DNA of 64,000 bases from Cyanobacterium sp. T60_A2020_053 (GCA_015272165.1 JACYMF010000012.1:1-64000); one strand, 5' to 3'; counted from the stretch's first letter, positions 33,634-43,485 are shown. Notes: a model not told the origin generated them from the letters alone. Translations and numbers: made by a program.

Positions 33634-34365
33634 ATGATTATCGCCGATTCTCGCCGTAAAATAGAATTACAGAAATTGTTGCTAAAACTGGGTTTAAACA
33701 ATGATTCTGCCGTTGATTGGACTCTGCTGGATATTGCTTTGACTCATCCTAGTTTTTCACCCGTTAACAATTATGAACATTTAGAGTTTATCGGTGATGC
33801 GGTGATTCGTTTAGCTGCTGCAGAGTTACTAAAGGAAACCTATCCTCATTTACCCGTGGGAGATTATGCGGCCATTCGTTCGGTAATAGTGAGTGATCGT
33901 TTTTTGGCGGAAATTGCCCAGCAGTATGGTTTAGAGTTATATTTGTTAATATCTCCCAATGTTAAGGGAGATCGTTTAGGGCGTATTTCTCGTTTAGCAG
34001 ATGCGTTTGAGGCAATTTTGGGAGCGCTTTATCAAAGTACCAAAAATATGGATTTAGTGCGCCCTTGGCTTGATCCTATCTTACTAGAAAAAGCGAGACA
34101 AGTTCATGCTGACCCCGCTCGTCAAAATTATAAGGATGCTTTGCAAGAGTGGACTCAACGCCTTTACAAATCTTTACCTACTTACATCGTAGAAGAAAAT
34201 AAACTGGCGAGGGGCGCTGATGATGAGCGCTTTATTGCTCAAGTATGGCTCAAAGATCAGTTATTGGGCGAGGGAAAAGGTTCAACGAAAAAAGCCTCTC
34301 ACCAAGCGGCGGCGAAACAGGCTTTTTATGCCTTTGTTAATCAGGAAAAGATTTCTTCGGTTTAA
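33634..34365 (+). CDS. rnc: ribonuclease III
   Basis: Double-strand-specific endonuclease for rRNA and mRNA processing. 243 aa from the ATG at 33634 (a TTG one codon earlier is possible). The catalytic motif is YEHLEFIGDAVIRLAAAELL, with Glu and Asp conserved, followed by the second metal-site region ADAFEAILGALY. The C-terminal double-stranded RNA-binding domain ends with GKGSTKKASHQAAAKQAF. Domain order and length are normal. Cyanobacteria often carry a second copy; only this one is here. Confidence 0.93.
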   Translation: MIIADSRRKIELQKLLLKLGLNNDSAVDWTLLDIALTHPSFSPVNNYEHLEFIGDAVIRLAAAELLKETYPHLPVGDYAAIRSVIVSDRFLAEIAQQYGLELYLLISPNVKGDRLGRISRLADAFEAILGALYQSTKNMDLVRPWLDPILLEKARQVHADPARQNYKDALQEWTQRLYKSLPTYIVEENKLARGADDERFIAQVWLKDQLLGEGKGSTKKASHQAAAKQAFYAFVNQEKISSV

Positions 34366-34400
34366 CAATAATTTGGTGGGCAATGCTCACCCTACTTATA

Positions 34401-34961
34401 CTATGAATCAGCGCCCTCCACCGCCTCATTTTCACGGCGTTTTTTCGCATAAAGTTGAATGCTAACAGCCATCAAAATAACAGCGCCCACCACCAACCAA
34501 GTGGTAATATCGAGGGGTAAACTATCTTTAAAAGTAGCTAACAAGACAATAACTAAAAGTAAGACGGTGGGCGCTTCATTAAAAGCTCGAAATTGTTGCC
34601 CAGTCCAATTATTTTCACCCTTAGCTAATTTATCCATGATTCTGCCACACCAAAAATGGTAAATCAACAATAAACCCACAAACAAAAATTTAATATGTAG
34701 CCATCCAGATTTCAAAATTTCAGGCTCAGTAGTAATCAAACCCACCGCCATAGCTACCGTCAAAATCATACCCGGAGTAGTGATGATATTATAGAGACGT
34801 TTCTCCATAATTTCATACTGCTTTTTTAAGATACTCTGTGCTGGTTCACTTTGTTGTTGCGCTTCCGCATGATAAACAAACAATCTTACCATGTAAAATA
34901 ATCCAGCAAACCACACTACAATACCAATTAGATGAAATGCTTTATACCAATAATAAGCCAT
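34401..34961 (-). CDS. hemJ: protoporphyrinogen oxidase HemJ
   Basis: 186-aa membrane protein that oxidises protoporphyrinogen IX to protoporphyrin IX, the step before the heme/chlorophyll branch; it is the usual enzyme in cyanobacteria. Four to five spans. Signature stretches: YYWYKAFHLIGIVVWFAGLF with the heme-ligand His, KRLYNIITTPGMILTVAMAV, and GWLHIKFLFVGLLLIYHFWC with the second conserved His. The tail contains the AGCGCCC motif in codons for EAVEGADS. Convergent with rnc. Confidence 0.92.
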   Translation of the reverse strand: MAYYWYKAFHLIGIVVWFAGLFYMVRLFVYHAEAQQQSEPAQSILKKQYEIMEKRLYNIITTPGMILTVAMAVGLITTEPEILKSGWLHIKFLFVGLLLIYHFWCGRIMDKLAKGENNWTGQQFRAFNEAPTVLLLVIVLLATFKDSLPLDITTWLVVGAVILMAVSIQLYAKKRRENEAVEGADS

Positions 34962-35109
34962 TTTTTAACATAAATTTATTTTTTATCTCATCTATTTTAC
35001 CTAAAATTAATTATCCATTGTCAATTGTCCATTATCCATTATTCACTACCTACAAAGGTTATAATAAATTTTTGAATTGTAATTTTGCCCTAAAATATCA
35101 GTTATTGTC

Positions 35110-35958
35110 ATGAATCAACCGCCCAATCCTAACCCTAAACTCGACTGGTATGGTATTGCCTGTAAAATACGGGCAAAATATGAAGCGCAACAACAAAAAT
35201 TGACAGATTTAGAGCAATCTTTGGTAGGTTATCAAAAGGAATTAGTCAAAAAAGATACTCAAATTCAAGAACAAAAAAATATTATCATTAGCAAACAAAG
35301 TAGTTTAAAAAATGCTCAAATTAAATTAAATCAACAGAAAAGTGTTTACGAAAAACAACAACTTTTATTAGAAAAACTAACCCTTGAACTGCAAGAATCT
35401 CAACATCAAAGGGCAAAATTAGAAAGGGAATGTTCTTCGTTACAGGATCGCTTTTGTCAAAAAGAATATGAGTTAAAAGAAAAAGATCAAGAAAATAAAC
35501 AATTACAAGTTAGACTGCAACGGCAACAGCGTTCAACCTTAGAATATAAAAGCACTTTAGATAAAGTTTTAGAAAACAAAAACTCTGAGAAGTTACCCTT
35601 ACCATCTTCATCACCGCAAATCGAATCTTGGGGAAAATCATCTTTAAATGAGGTACAAAGTAAGAAAAATGACGATTTAGCGAATAAAGATAGTGATACT
35701 TTTGAAGCTAAAAAAGAAATTTTAAACCCAACAAAAATAGAAAATGAAAACTTAGTTAATAAACAAGAAAAAACTATTTATGAGCCTCAACTAAAACCTA
35801 ATATCTCTCCTTCTTTAGAAGATTTAGCTATCAAAAAACCTTCAGAAAATAGCAGTCAAGAAGCAGTAAAAAAGGATGTAGAATTATCATCAGAAAAAAA
35901 CCCGAAAGGAGATAAAAAGAAAAAAGGATTAATTCAGCTACCTAATTTTTTGAAATGA
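35110..35958 (+). CDS. coiled-coil protein of unknown function
   Basis: 282 aa without signal peptide or membrane span. Residues 15-155 form a long coiled coil rich in Q, K, E and L. Residues 160-265 are low-complexity, polar and probably disordered. The basic tail is KGDKKKKGLIQLPNFLK. The N-terminus MNQPPNPNPKLDWYGIACKI with WYGIACKIR is the most distinctive part and may be a conserved cyanobacterial motif. The last 17 bases overlap the convergent next gene. Function unknown. Confidence 0.6.
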   Translation: MNQPPNPNPKLDWYGIACKIRAKYEAQQQKLTDLEQSLVGYQKELVKKDTQIQEQKNIIISKQSSLKNAQIKLNQQKSVYEKQQLLLEKLTLELQESQHQRAKLERECSSLQDRFCQKEYELKEKDQENKQLQVRLQRQQRSTLEYKSTLDKVLENKNSEKLPLPSSSPQIESWGKSSLNEVQSKKNDDLANKDSDTFEAKKEILNPTKIENENLVNKQEKTIYEPQLKPNISPSLEDLAIKKPSENSSQEAVKKDVELSSEKNPKGDKKKKGLIQLPNFLK

Positions 35959-36415
35959 TAATTTTTTGTAAGGCTTGATACCATTGATCGGCTAAACTAA
36001 TTTGGGTAAAAGGTATAGTTACTACTTGATCATTTTGACAGATAAATTGTAAACTAGCTTCTCCTTGAGATGGTAACTGATCTGGTGAAGTAACTTGGTT
36101 TTTCACTAAAATATTAATGGTGATAACATCATCTAGGGAAAAGTTACTTTCATTGATAACTCCTTTCGGAGTTGGTTTTCCCCAAGTGAGGATGTTGCCT
36201 TTTCTGCCCAAAACGGCGTAAATGTCATATTTAGATGTGTCAAAGTTTTCTGCCCATAGTTTATAGTTTTCTAATTTTTGATATTCATTTTTGCCACTGT
36301 AGACTAACCAAAAGAAGAGAATTAGTAAGGGAAGCCAAATTAAACCACGTTCCATGTTATTATATGCAACTAAAATCAAAATTAGACTACCATAGAACAA
36401 GATCGAATTGATCAA
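35942..36415 (-). CDS. small membrane protein of unknown function
   Basis: 157 aa from a TTG start: two N-terminal hydrophobic helices (1-18 and 24-40), then a cytoplasmic domain with YDIYAVLGRKGNILTWGKPT and a beta-rich C-terminal part (DVITINILVKNQ, QVVTIPFTQISLADQWYQAL) that resembles a PH-like fold. An ATG at residue 21 (MERGLIWLPL) would leave only one helix. It converges with the coiled-coil gene, overlapping it by 17 bases, and is divergent from the DUF3318 gene. Not recognised. Confidence 0.55.
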   Translation of the reverse strand: MINSILFYGSLILILVAYNNMERGLIWLPLLILFFWLVYSGKNEYQKLENYKLWAENFDTSKYDIYAVLGRKGNILTWGKPTPKGVINESNFSLDDVITINILVKNQVTSPDQLPSQGEASLQFICQNDQVVTIPFTQISLADQWYQALQKIIISKN

Positions 36416-36446
36416 AGCTATAGATAATTTAAGTACATAAAACTAT

Positions 36447-37142
36447 ATGACATCTTATACAACTTCTTCAGCGCGCGCCGAAATGAATGAATTAAGAAGA
36501 CTGAAAACCCTTTTACCCCCTGAGTTGCAAAGCTGGGTAATGGTGGAATCTTCTACGGAAGTAAACCCTCCTTTAATTCGCAGTGAGGAGTTAGGTAAAG
36601 ATGAGGTGGAGATTCAAATTGATTTGGCTAAGTGGGAAAATTTAGCTATCGACCAACGTAATTTGATGTTTTGGCATGAAGTAGCAAGGATTCAGAATGA
36701 TACTATCCCCAAAGAAGGTTGGGAAATGGCAGCGTTGGCTATTGGTTTGGGGGGCGCTGTGGGTGAGTTGTGGGTGCAAGATGGTTTATTATTGCTTTTA
36801 GCTTTGTCTCTTTGTAGTATTTCTGGTTATCGTCTTTGGCAGAAAAATAATGGTGAAAAGAATTTGAAAGAAGCCATGGAAGCTGACGAAAAAGCCATTA
36901 TTCTTGCTACCCGTTTTGGTTACACCCTCAAAAATGCTTATCAGAGTTTAGGTAGCGCCCTCAAAACTTTAATTGAACAAACGCCGAAACGGAATCAACG
37001 GAAGAAGTATGAGGAAAGATTACAGGCTCTGCGCCGTAGCGCTTCTAAAGCTAAACAAAAAGAACAGGATGGGGGGGGAAATCAACCTTTACAAACTCCT
37101 CCTCCTCGCTCTCGTAGCAGTGCTAGAATGCGCAATATTTAA
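36447..37142 (+). CDS. DUF3318 family membrane protein
   Basis: 231 aa, a family found mainly in cyanobacteria. Residues 1-70 are soluble with ELRRLKTLLPPELQSWVMVE, followed by a WHEVARIQND stretch, one or two hydrophobic helices (about 95-130), and a helical basic domain with ADEKAIILATRFGYTLKNAY that ends in a disordered R/S-rich tail. The GFGTL-like region is probably membrane-peripheral. Function unknown. It is followed by a three-hairpin element. Confidence 0.75.
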   Translation: MTSYTTSSARAEMNELRRLKTLLPPELQSWVMVESSTEVNPPLIRSEELGKDEVEIQIDLAKWENLAIDQRNLMFWHEVARIQNDTIPKEGWEMAALAIGLGGAVGELWVQDGLLLLLALSLCSISGYRLWQKNNGEKNLKEAMEADEKAIILATRFGYTLKNAYQSLGSALKTLIEQTPKRNQRKKYEERLQALRRSASKAKQKEQDGGGNQPLQTPPPRSRSSARMRNI

Positions 37143-37174
37143 GGGACAATTGACAATGGATAATTGATATAGTC

Positions 37175-37327
37175 GTTTTATATCAAGTCTGTTTGATCAG
37201 CCGAAGGCTGCCGCTGCGCGATCACTTACAAGTTAGTAAGATCAATATCTTAGTTCAATTTATTGAACGAAAAACTATTAGTTCCGTGTAATTCATTACA
37301 CGGTGGGTAAATTACGAAGATATAGTC
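37175..37327. repeat. three-hairpin element, copy A
   Basis: Left end TATCAAGTCTGTTTGATCAG, right end GGTGGGTAAATTACGAA. Internal inverted repeats: AGCC-GAA-GGCT, GTTCAATTTATTGAAC and CCGTGTAAT/ATTACACGG. The 9-base GATATAGTC occurs on both sides (37166-37174 and 37319-37327), a possible target duplication. Lies between two convergent genes. Confidence 0.85.
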
Positions 37328-37434
37328 TTTATGACTCCTCCTTACTCCTGTCAAATAAATTCGGAGAATCACTGACAACAAAACTTTGTGCCTTTGCGCA
37401 TCGAGGCGAGACATTTAATCAGAGATGATATTAT

Positions 37435-38652
37435 TCAACCGATTATTTGATTAATAATTTCATGGGCTAGTTTCAATTTGCTACCGTAGGGAAAAGCCAC
37501 TTTTATGCCATTTTTACTGATGAAAATTCCTTCATTGGTATCCACACCAAAACCACGATTAACTTGATCAACGGCATTGGCAACAATGGCATCTAAACCC
37601 TTACGCTGTAACTTTTCCAGCGCCCTCCCCTCTATATCTCCCGTTTGGGCGGCAAAGCCAATAATTTTTTGATGCGATTGTTTGCTAGAGGCTAACTGCG
37701 CCACAATATCGGTGACGGGCGCTAATTCCAAATGAGAAGATAAAGAATCTTTGCTAATTTTTTCCGAAAAATACTGTTTTGGTTTTACATCAGCCACCGC
37801 TGCCGCCATAATTAACCAATCAGCGCCCTTAAACTGTGCAGAAAGTGCCATTTCCATTTCTTCCGCCGTCACCACGGGCATAAAATTAACGGGGGGAAGT
37901 AAATTAACCAAATTTTCTGCAATGTTTGCCCCCACGAGGGTAACATTTGCACCTCGATAATGACAGGCACAAGCTAAAGCAATGCCCATTTTTCCTGTGC
38001 TAGGATTACCAATAAATCTCACCGGGTCTAAAAATTCCCTTGTACCACCGGCACTAATTAACACTTTTCTACCCACTAAATCACGCTTTCCTGCGGTTAT
38101 GATAGTTGACTGTAAAGCTGTCAAAATTTCCTCTACTTCTGCCATTCTTCCAGTGCCCTGACGATCACAAGCTAGTAAGCCTGTATTAGTATGTAAAGGA
38201 ATAAAACGAGGATGATTGCCTAGCCGTTGCCAATTTTCCTGCACCGTAGGCTGTTGCCACATTTCTGTATTCATAGCTGGAGCAACTAAAATAGGACACA
38301 AAGAAGCTAAAACCGTATTAGTGAGTAAATTATCCGCCATACCATAAACTAATTTAGCTAGAGTGTTGGCGGTGAGGGGCGCTATTACCATCAAATCTGC
38401 CCATTCCCCCAATTGAATATGTAAAGGTTTTGGTTGAGGGCGCCAAAACTCATCATCGGTATAAGCCTGATGACGAGATAAAGTTGCCACCGTTAAAGGG
38501 GTAATAAACTTTTCAGCGCCCTTCGTTAAGATCACCCGTACTAAAGCTTCTCGCTGAAATAGCTGAGAAATTAAACCACAAACCTTATAACTAGCGATTC
38601 CTCCCCCAATACCCACCAGAATTTTTTTGCCCTGCCAATCATGATTCGTCAT
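37435..38652 (-). CDS. coaBC: phosphopantothenoylcysteine decarboxylase / phosphopantothenate--cysteine ligase
   Basis: Bifunctional coenzyme A biosynthesis enzyme, 405 aa. CoaC flavoprotein half (1-185): GGGIASYKVCGLISQLF, PLTANTLAKLVYGMADNLLT and active-site region APAMNTEMWQQPTVQEN. CoaB half (190-400): VLISAGGTREFLDPVRFIGN then PSTGKMG, and IMAAAVADVKPK. Its first 14 bases overlap the end of the DUF2555 gene, so the two are co-translated. Several AGCGCCC motifs fall within it. Confidence 0.95.
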   Translation of the reverse strand: MTNHDWQGKKILVGIGGGIASYKVCGLISQLFQREALVRVILTKGAEKFITPLTVATLSRHQAYTDDEFWRPQPKPLHIQLGEWADLMVIAPLTANTLAKLVYGMADNLLTNTVLASLCPILVAPAMNTEMWQQPTVQENWQRLGNHPRFIPLHTNTGLLACDRQGTGRMAEVEEILTALQSTIITAGKRDLVGRKVLISAGGTREFLDPVRFIGNPSTGKMGIALACACHYRGANVTLVGANIAENLVNLLPPVNFMPVVTAEEMEMALSAQFKGADWLIMAAAVADVKPKQYFSEKISKDSLSSHLELAPVTDIVAQLASSKQSHQKIIGFAAQTGDIEGRALEKLQRKGLDAIVANAVDQVNRGFGVDTNEGIFISKNGIKVAFPYGSKLKLAHEIINQIIG

Positions 38653-38863
38653 AAGCCTGAATATCCAACAGGTGAATATAAGGCTCGACTAATTCTTCAC
38701 GGTGAAAAGCAATAGCCCTTAATTTATGCCAATCTTGTAAACCAGCGAAGGCGCTATCATAGTCATCTGATTCTAAACGAGAGGCAATTTCTGCCACTTC
38801 TTCGGCAGTAATGTTGGCAAAGTCTTCTTCTCGGTAAGTTGCCTTATAGTTCAATGTGGTCAT
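38639..38863 (-). CDS. DUF2555 family protein
   Basis: 74 aa, an all-helical cyanobacterial family. Diagnostic sequence: ITAEEVAEIASRLESDDYDS, then AFAGLQDWHKLRAIAFHREE and the ending LVEPYIHLLDIQAYDES. It overlaps coaBC by 14 bases. Gene order DUF2555-coaBC suggests a shared transcript, but no biochemical link to CoA synthesis is known to me. The start ATG has GGAGG about 6-10 bases upstream. Confidence 0.85.
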   Translation of the reverse strand: MTTLNYKATYREEDFANITAEEVAEIASRLESDDYDSAFAGLQDWHKLRAIAFHREELVEPYIHLLDIQAYDES

Positions 38864-38929
38864 AACCGAACCTCCTTTAATACTGCTTAATTATCCTCAA
38901 TACCATATTATCATTGAATGGACAATGGA

Positions 38930-39005
38930 TAATGGAAGGAATGTAGAAGTAATTGTTTTCTAAATTCTAAATTTTTTCTTCCCTTTGCCCTTTTGTCTCA
39001 ACCAA
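38930..39005. repeat. intergenic short-repeat mosaic (inverted orientation)
   Basis: ATTATCCATTGTCC, GTAATTGTTTTCTAAATTC and purine/pyrimidine CTTTGCCC units: the same modules as at 17.85 kb in reverse orientation. Confidence 0.65.
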
Positions 39006-39030
39006 AAATTTTATAATCAAACAACCTTGA

Positions 39031-39897
39031 TTAGCGCACGGGGGTGATAATGGGGTTTAATCCAGCGCCCTTCAACGGTTGAGCAGCATTATCGGCATTT
39101 TGACGATTGCTAAATACTCCTATCTGCCACAGGGTTTGACCTTGATGAGTGGTGCGAAAAGCATTAGGATAAAGAGATTTTAAACGGGTTTCTTCACTAC
39201 TATTTTTTACCCCCACTAACACTCGAAAAGAACCACTCAAATTATTATTGCTAACTCGACTTTGGCGATGTTGTTCGATAACTTCTGGCGATACGGTAAT
39301 AGTATCAAATACTAAAATTTCTTTTAAATCACGCCGTTGATTGGTATTGCGAGGGGCGCTGGAATTTGGTCGAGGAATTGCATTACTGGGTGCGGTTTGA
39401 GGCACATTCACCGTGGGAGTTGCCACCGTAGGATTATCAGAGGGAGTGTAATCGTAGGGGGAAGCATCGGCTGAAGGAGTTATTTGAGGCAAAACCGAGG
39501 CTGGTTGAGTATTGGTAATGGTGGCGCGTGAGGGAGTTTGATTTGATGGTGATACGCTGGGAGGGGCGCTGTAAGGTTCACTCAAACGAGGGGGAGATGG
39601 TAAATTTTGTTGAGAATTAACCATCTTTCCTGTGATTGGGGCGACGGGCGCTGGTCTTGAATTACCTTCTATTACTAAAGTATCTCTACTGGGAAGTTTT
39701 TGCGGTAAAGGAGGCACAAAATCAGGGCTAAGATTAAAAGAATCATCATCGGTAGGAGTTTGATTGTAAGGGGAAATATCGATGACTTGAAGATTTTGTG
39801 CTGATAGTGGTTGATAATTTACGCCGATAAAACCCATCATGGTTAAACAGGGAAGGGATAAAGTTAGTTTGCTGATGGTGAGTTGTCTTAATCTCAT
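39031..39897 (-). CDS. secreted protein with C-terminal SPOR-like domain
   Basis: 288 aa from the ATG at 39897, which gives a signal peptide MRLRQLTISKLTLSLPCLTM with cleavage near SAQ (about 35). A longer frame to 39984 is not needed. Residues 40-190 are a P/S/T/N-rich, presumably disordered linker. The C-terminal 75 residues (SGSFRVLVGVKNSSEETRLK, then GQTLWQIGVFSNRQNADNAA) match the SPOR fold, which binds denuded septal peptidoglycan. Likely periplasmic and perhaps involved in cell wall or division; that role is inference. Confidence 0.7.
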   Translation of the reverse strand: MRLRQLTISKLTLSLPCLTMMGFIGVNYQPLSAQNLQVIDISPYNQTPTDDDSFNLSPDFVPPLPQKLPSRDTLVIEGNSRPAPVAPITGKMVNSQQNLPSPPRLSEPYSAPPSVSPSNQTPSRATITNTQPASVLPQITPSADASPYDYTPSDNPTVATPTVNVPQTAPSNAIPRPNSSAPRNTNQRRDLKEILVFDTITVSPEVIEQHRQSRVSNNNLSGSFRVLVGVKNSSEETRLKSLYPNAFRTTHQGQTLWQIGVFSNRQNADNAAQPLKGAGLNPIITPVR

Positions 39898-40259
39898 GAT
39901 TTTATCGGTAAATAATGAACAATAAATGATTGATAATTTTAATCTGTTGTTCCCTTGATGTGATGGGACATTATTTTCACTCAATTAATGGTATCAAAAA
40001 AAAAAGAAAATGGCTCTATGACTTTGAGTACGATAAATTATTTGTTGGTTTTAGGTGTCAGGTGTCGGGTGTTAGGTGTTAGGTTAAAAAATTGACAAAA
40101 AACTTATGTTTATTGAACTTTCCCTAATTAAGTTTGTTATTTGTCAACATAGCAAATATGTTAAGCTAATATCAAAGCTAATTAGCTTAATTTAATCACT
40201 TTTTGATTTGTTTGTTTTGAGTGATTAAAAACCCTATTCCTAACATCGCAATACTTGTT
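39898..40259. other. divergent region before kinase B
   Basis: Holds GGTGTCAGGTGTCGGGTGTTAG-type repeats (40052-40085), a piece related to the 193-bp element (AAACTTATGTTTATTGA), and an inverted TTATTTGTCAACATAGCAAA region. No gene seen. Confidence 0.5.
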
Positions 40260-41753
40260 ATGTTTAAACCTATTTCTGACCTAGTAAAATCTCTCAACAA
40301 AGACTCAGGAGAGTTATTGGCAAATCGCTATAAGATAGGCAGTATGGTAGGGAGGGGCGCTATGGGTCAAGTATATAAAGCAGAAGACCAAAATTTCAAT
40401 GGCACTATAGTAGCAGTTAAATTTCTCTCTCAAGCCCTCTTAGATGATAAAATGCGCGAACGTTTCCAGCGAGAGGCAAGAATCAGCGCCCTCCTCGGTG
40501 AGCAAAGTCCCCACATTGTGAGAGTAAAAGATTATGGTTTAGATCAAAGTCAAGTACCTTTCTATGTCATGGAATATTTGGAAGGATATGATTTAGACCA
40601 ATTAATCAAAAATAAACCTCTTTCCTTAGCTAAATTTTTATCTTTAACACGACAAATTTGTTTAGGTTTGGAGTGCGCTCATAATGGCATTTTAGTCAAT
40701 AATGAATTAGCGCCCATCATCCATCGAGACATCAAACCAAGTAATATTTTCCTCGCCAAAGACCCTCAAATAACTCATTTTGTCAAAATACTTGATTTTG
40801 GTATCGCTCAAATTCACAACCCAGAAGAAACACAAAGTCAAAAAAGTTTTATGGGCACACCGCAATATTGTTCTCCTGAACAAATGGCAGAAGATGAGTT
40901 AAAACCCACTTCCGATATTTATAGTTTAGGGGTGTTGATGTATGAAATGTTGACCCAAACAACTCCCATCGAATCGGAAGCCCATAACTTTCAAGCATGG
41001 TATCGGGCGCATAACGAATTTACCCCCAAAAAGTTACCCAGTTACTTAGAATTACCTCAAGATTTATCCACGATGATTATGGCTTGTTTGGAAAAAAAGC
41101 CTCAAAATAGACCTCAAAATATTGGAGAAATATTACGTCTAATTACTGCCTTAGACAGAGAGTTTAATCAATCAAAAAATACACAAACAAATAAAATATT
41201 ATCTCCTTTAGAAACTATTTATAATCAGAGTAAATGGCCCGATGATAAACCACAGAAAAAAATTGTTTTTCCTACCATTACCGAAGCACAAGAGGGAAAT
41301 TTTGCTAGTCTTTGGACAATGTTAGAAACCCAAGAAGTTAATATATTTCAAGAAAAATCAACCTTTTGTTTTACTCATTTTATGTGTCAGGAAAATCCTC
41401 ATCCGATGATTCTATGGGTTAATCTACTGTATAATCGTCAATATGAACCAAAATGGTTGCCTTGTTATTTAGATATAAAAACTGATTTAGGTTATCAAAT
41501 TGCTACTACTTTAGTTAATCAAAAAAGATACGATATTCTATTATTTGAGTTAGGAAGAATCAATCGATATAAAGAAAAATTACCGATAAAAATTAGTGCA
41601 GAAAAGTTAAAACAATTACAAGGGTTTTTGTTAAAAACTTCTTCTTGGCAAGGGAAAAAACAACCCGATGCCAGTAAAATTCTTTTGAAAAAGCAATTTG
41701 AATCAGTTAAAACTACTATTCTTTCTGCGGTGTCTCGTCGTAAGTTCCATTAG
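40260..41753 (+). CDS. serine/threonine protein kinase with conserved C-terminal domain (kinase B)
   Basis: 497 aa from the ATG at 40260; a GTG frame start at 40221 is rejected for lack of a ribosome binding site. Kinase domain: GRGAMGQVY loop, Lys54, HRDIKPSN (155-162), DFGIAQ (179-184), GTPQYCSPEQ. No membrane span. The C-terminal domain (about 320-480) has KKIVFPTITEAQ, PHPMILWVNLLYN and KWLPCYLDIKTD, the same pattern as in kinase A at 13-14.5 kb. The two differ by many substitutions, so the duplication is not recent. Targets unknown. Confidence 0.88.
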   Translation: MFKPISDLVKSLNKDSGELLANRYKIGSMVGRGAMGQVYKAEDQNFNGTIVAVKFLSQALLDDKMRERFQREARISALLGEQSPHIVRVKDYGLDQSQVPFYVMEYLEGYDLDQLIKNKPLSLAKFLSLTRQICLGLECAHNGILVNNELAPIIHRDIKPSNIFLAKDPQITHFVKILDFGIAQIHNPEETQSQKSFMGTPQYCSPEQMAEDELKPTSDIYSLGVLMYEMLTQTTPIESEAHNFQAWYRAHNEFTPKKLPSYLELPQDLSTMIMACLEKKPQNRPQNIGEILRLITALDREFNQSKNTQTNKILSPLETIYNQSKWPDDKPQKKIVFPTITEAQEGNFASLWTMLETQEVNIFQEKSTFCFTHFMCQENPHPMILWVNLLYNRQYEPKWLPCYLDIKTDLGYQIATTLVNQKRYDILLFELGRINRYKEKLPIKISAEKLKQLQGFLLKTSSWQGKKQPDASKILLKKQFESVKTTILSAVSRRKFH

Positions 41754-41792
41754 TTGACACTCCCACAATTAGGATTTTTGCACGAGAACTTT

Positions 41793-41933
41793 TCTTTGCA
41801 ATTGACCCACCGTGTAATGAATTACACGGAACCAACAGTATCTCGTTCAATGAATTGAACTAAGATTATTTTTAATTGATTTATAAGTGATCGCGCAGCG
41901 GCAGCCTTCGGCTGATCAAACGAACTTGATATA
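41793..41933. repeat. three-hairpin element, copy B (reverse)
   Basis: Reverse orientation relative to copy A. CCGTGTAAT/ATTACACGG at 41810-41829, GTTCAATGAATTGAAC at 41849-41864, AGCC/GGCT near 41903. Located between the convergent genes for kinase B and AccC. Confidence 0.85.
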
Positions 41934-41969
41934 ACTGTTGATTTGGAAGAAGGAAATACAGTATTTAAG

Positions 41970-42050
41970 GATTTCACCTGACACCTGAAGCCTGACACCT
42001 GAAGCCTGACACCTCTCCTCACCAAAATACTTTTTCAGCAGACCCTAATT
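41970..42050. repeat. CCTGACACC repeats and CAAAATACTTTTTCAGC module
   Basis: Four CCTGACACCTGAAGCCTGACA-type units then CACCAAAATACTTTTTCAGC and AGACCCTAATTA, abutting the accC stop codon. Same order as at 9.15 and 51.26 kb. Confidence 0.7.
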
Positions 42051-43391
42051 AAGGAAATTTCGCTCCACAAAGTTAGTATAAACATTCCCCGCCAAAAACT
42101 CAGGATGATCTAAAATCTGACGATGAAAATCAATGGTGGTAGGTACACCAGTAATAGCGCACTCCCTCAGCGCCCGTTTCATACGTTTAATAGCTGTTTC
42201 TCTGTCTTTACCCCAAACAATCAATTTGCCGATGAGAGAGTCATAATAAGGGGGGATTTCGTAGTCAGGATAAACAAATGAATCCATGCGCACTCCCGGA
42301 CCGCCGGGGGGTAAATAAGCGATAATTTTGCCCGGATGAGGTCGAAAATCATGGTTTGGATCTTCGGCATTAATACGACATTCAATAGCATGACCTCTTA
42401 ATTCTACGTCTTGTTGACGAAAAGATAAACGTTCTCCTTGCGCAATGGTGATTTGTTCTCGAATTAAGTCTAATCCCGTAATCATTTCCGTGACGGGATG
42501 CTCTACTTGGATACGGGTATTCATTTCCATGAAGTAGAAGTTATTGTATTTATCCACCAAAAATTCTACCGTACCAGCGCCCACATAATTGATTGATTTA
42601 GCCGCTTTCACTGCAGCATTACCCATTTTTTGTCTTAATTTGGGATTGAGAACGGCGGAGGGCGCTTCCTCCAATAATTTCTGATGTCTGCGCTGAATCG
42701 AACAATCCCTTTCCCCTAGATGAACCACATTACCATAACTATCCGCCAGAATTTGAAACTCAATATGGCGCGGTAACTCGATAAATTTCTCTAAATAAAC
42801 TCCCCCGTTACCAAAAGCAGCCTCTGCTTCCCCTTGCGCGGCATTAAATAACCTGACTAAATCAGCTTCTTGTTTCACGAGGCGCATTCCTCTACCCCCT
42901 CCCCCAGCCGTGGCTTTGATAATGACGGGGTAGCCAATTTCTGCCGCTACTCTGAGGGCTTCCTGTGCATCGGTTAGTAAGCCTTTACTACCGGGAATGG
43001 TGGGAACTCCGGCTTGTTGCATGGTTTTTTTTGCGGTGGATTTGTCTCCCATGGCAATAATGGATTCAGGACGAGGACCAATAAAATGGAGTTGGTGATC
43101 TGCACAAATTTGGGCAAAACGAGCATTTTCAGCGAGGAAACCATAGCCGGGATGGATAGCTTCAGCGCCCCTCGTCAAGGCAGCAGAAATAATGTTGGGG
43201 ATATTGAGATAACTTTTATTACTAGACGGTGGCCCGATACATACGCTTTCATCTGCTAATTTAACATGGAGAGAATGGCGGTCGATGGTGGAATGTACTG
43301 CCACGGTAGCTATGCCCATTTCTTCACAACTGTGAATAATTCGTAAGGCGATTTCGCCTCGATTAGCAATGAGGATTTTTGAAAACGACAT
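42045..43391 (-). CDS. accC: acetyl-CoA carboxylase biotin carboxylase subunit
   Basis: ATP-grasp enzyme that carboxylates biotin on AccB, the first step of fatty acid synthesis. 448 aa. Starts [19 protein letters not shown] loop [32 protein letters not shown]; catalytic region [20 protein letters not shown]. Length and motifs are standard. accB is not adjacent, as is usual in cyanobacteria, where acc genes are scattered. No anomaly apart from several dispersed AGCGCCC motifs. Confidence 0.96.
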   Translation of the reverse strand: MSFSKILIANRGEIALRIIHSCEEMGIATVAVHSTIDRHSLHVKLADESVCIGPPSSNKSYLNIPNIISAALTRGAEAIHPGYGFLAENARFAQICADHQLHFIGPRPESIIAMGDKSTAKKTMQQAGVPTIPGSKGLLTDAQEALRVAAEIGYPVIIKATAGGGGRGMRLVKQEADLVRLFNAAQGEAEAAFGNGGVYLEKFIELPRHIEFQILADSYGNVVHLGERDCSIQRRHQKLLEEAPSAVLNPKLRQKMGNAAVKAAKSINYVGAGTVEFLVDKYNNFYFMEMNTRIQVEHPVTEMITGLDLIREQITIAQGERLSFRQQDVELRGHAIECRINAEDPNHDFRPHPGKIIAYLPPGGPGVRMDSFVYPDYEIPPYYDSLIGKLIVWGKDRETAIKRMKRALRECAITGVPTTIDFHRQILDHPEFLAGNVYTNFVERNFLN

Positions 43392-43485
43392 TTATATCAG
43401 GGTCTTTAATCTAATAACCTTTGTATCTTACGACTTTTTGGCAATTCTGCAAAGGCTGTTTTCACTCATGAGAAGAGGAAGTAAG

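Noticed and set aside
35000-35045. Possible small gene in front of the coiled-coil gene
   Set aside because: The region is the dispersed ATTATCCATTGTC repeat without a start and stop pattern of a known small protein.
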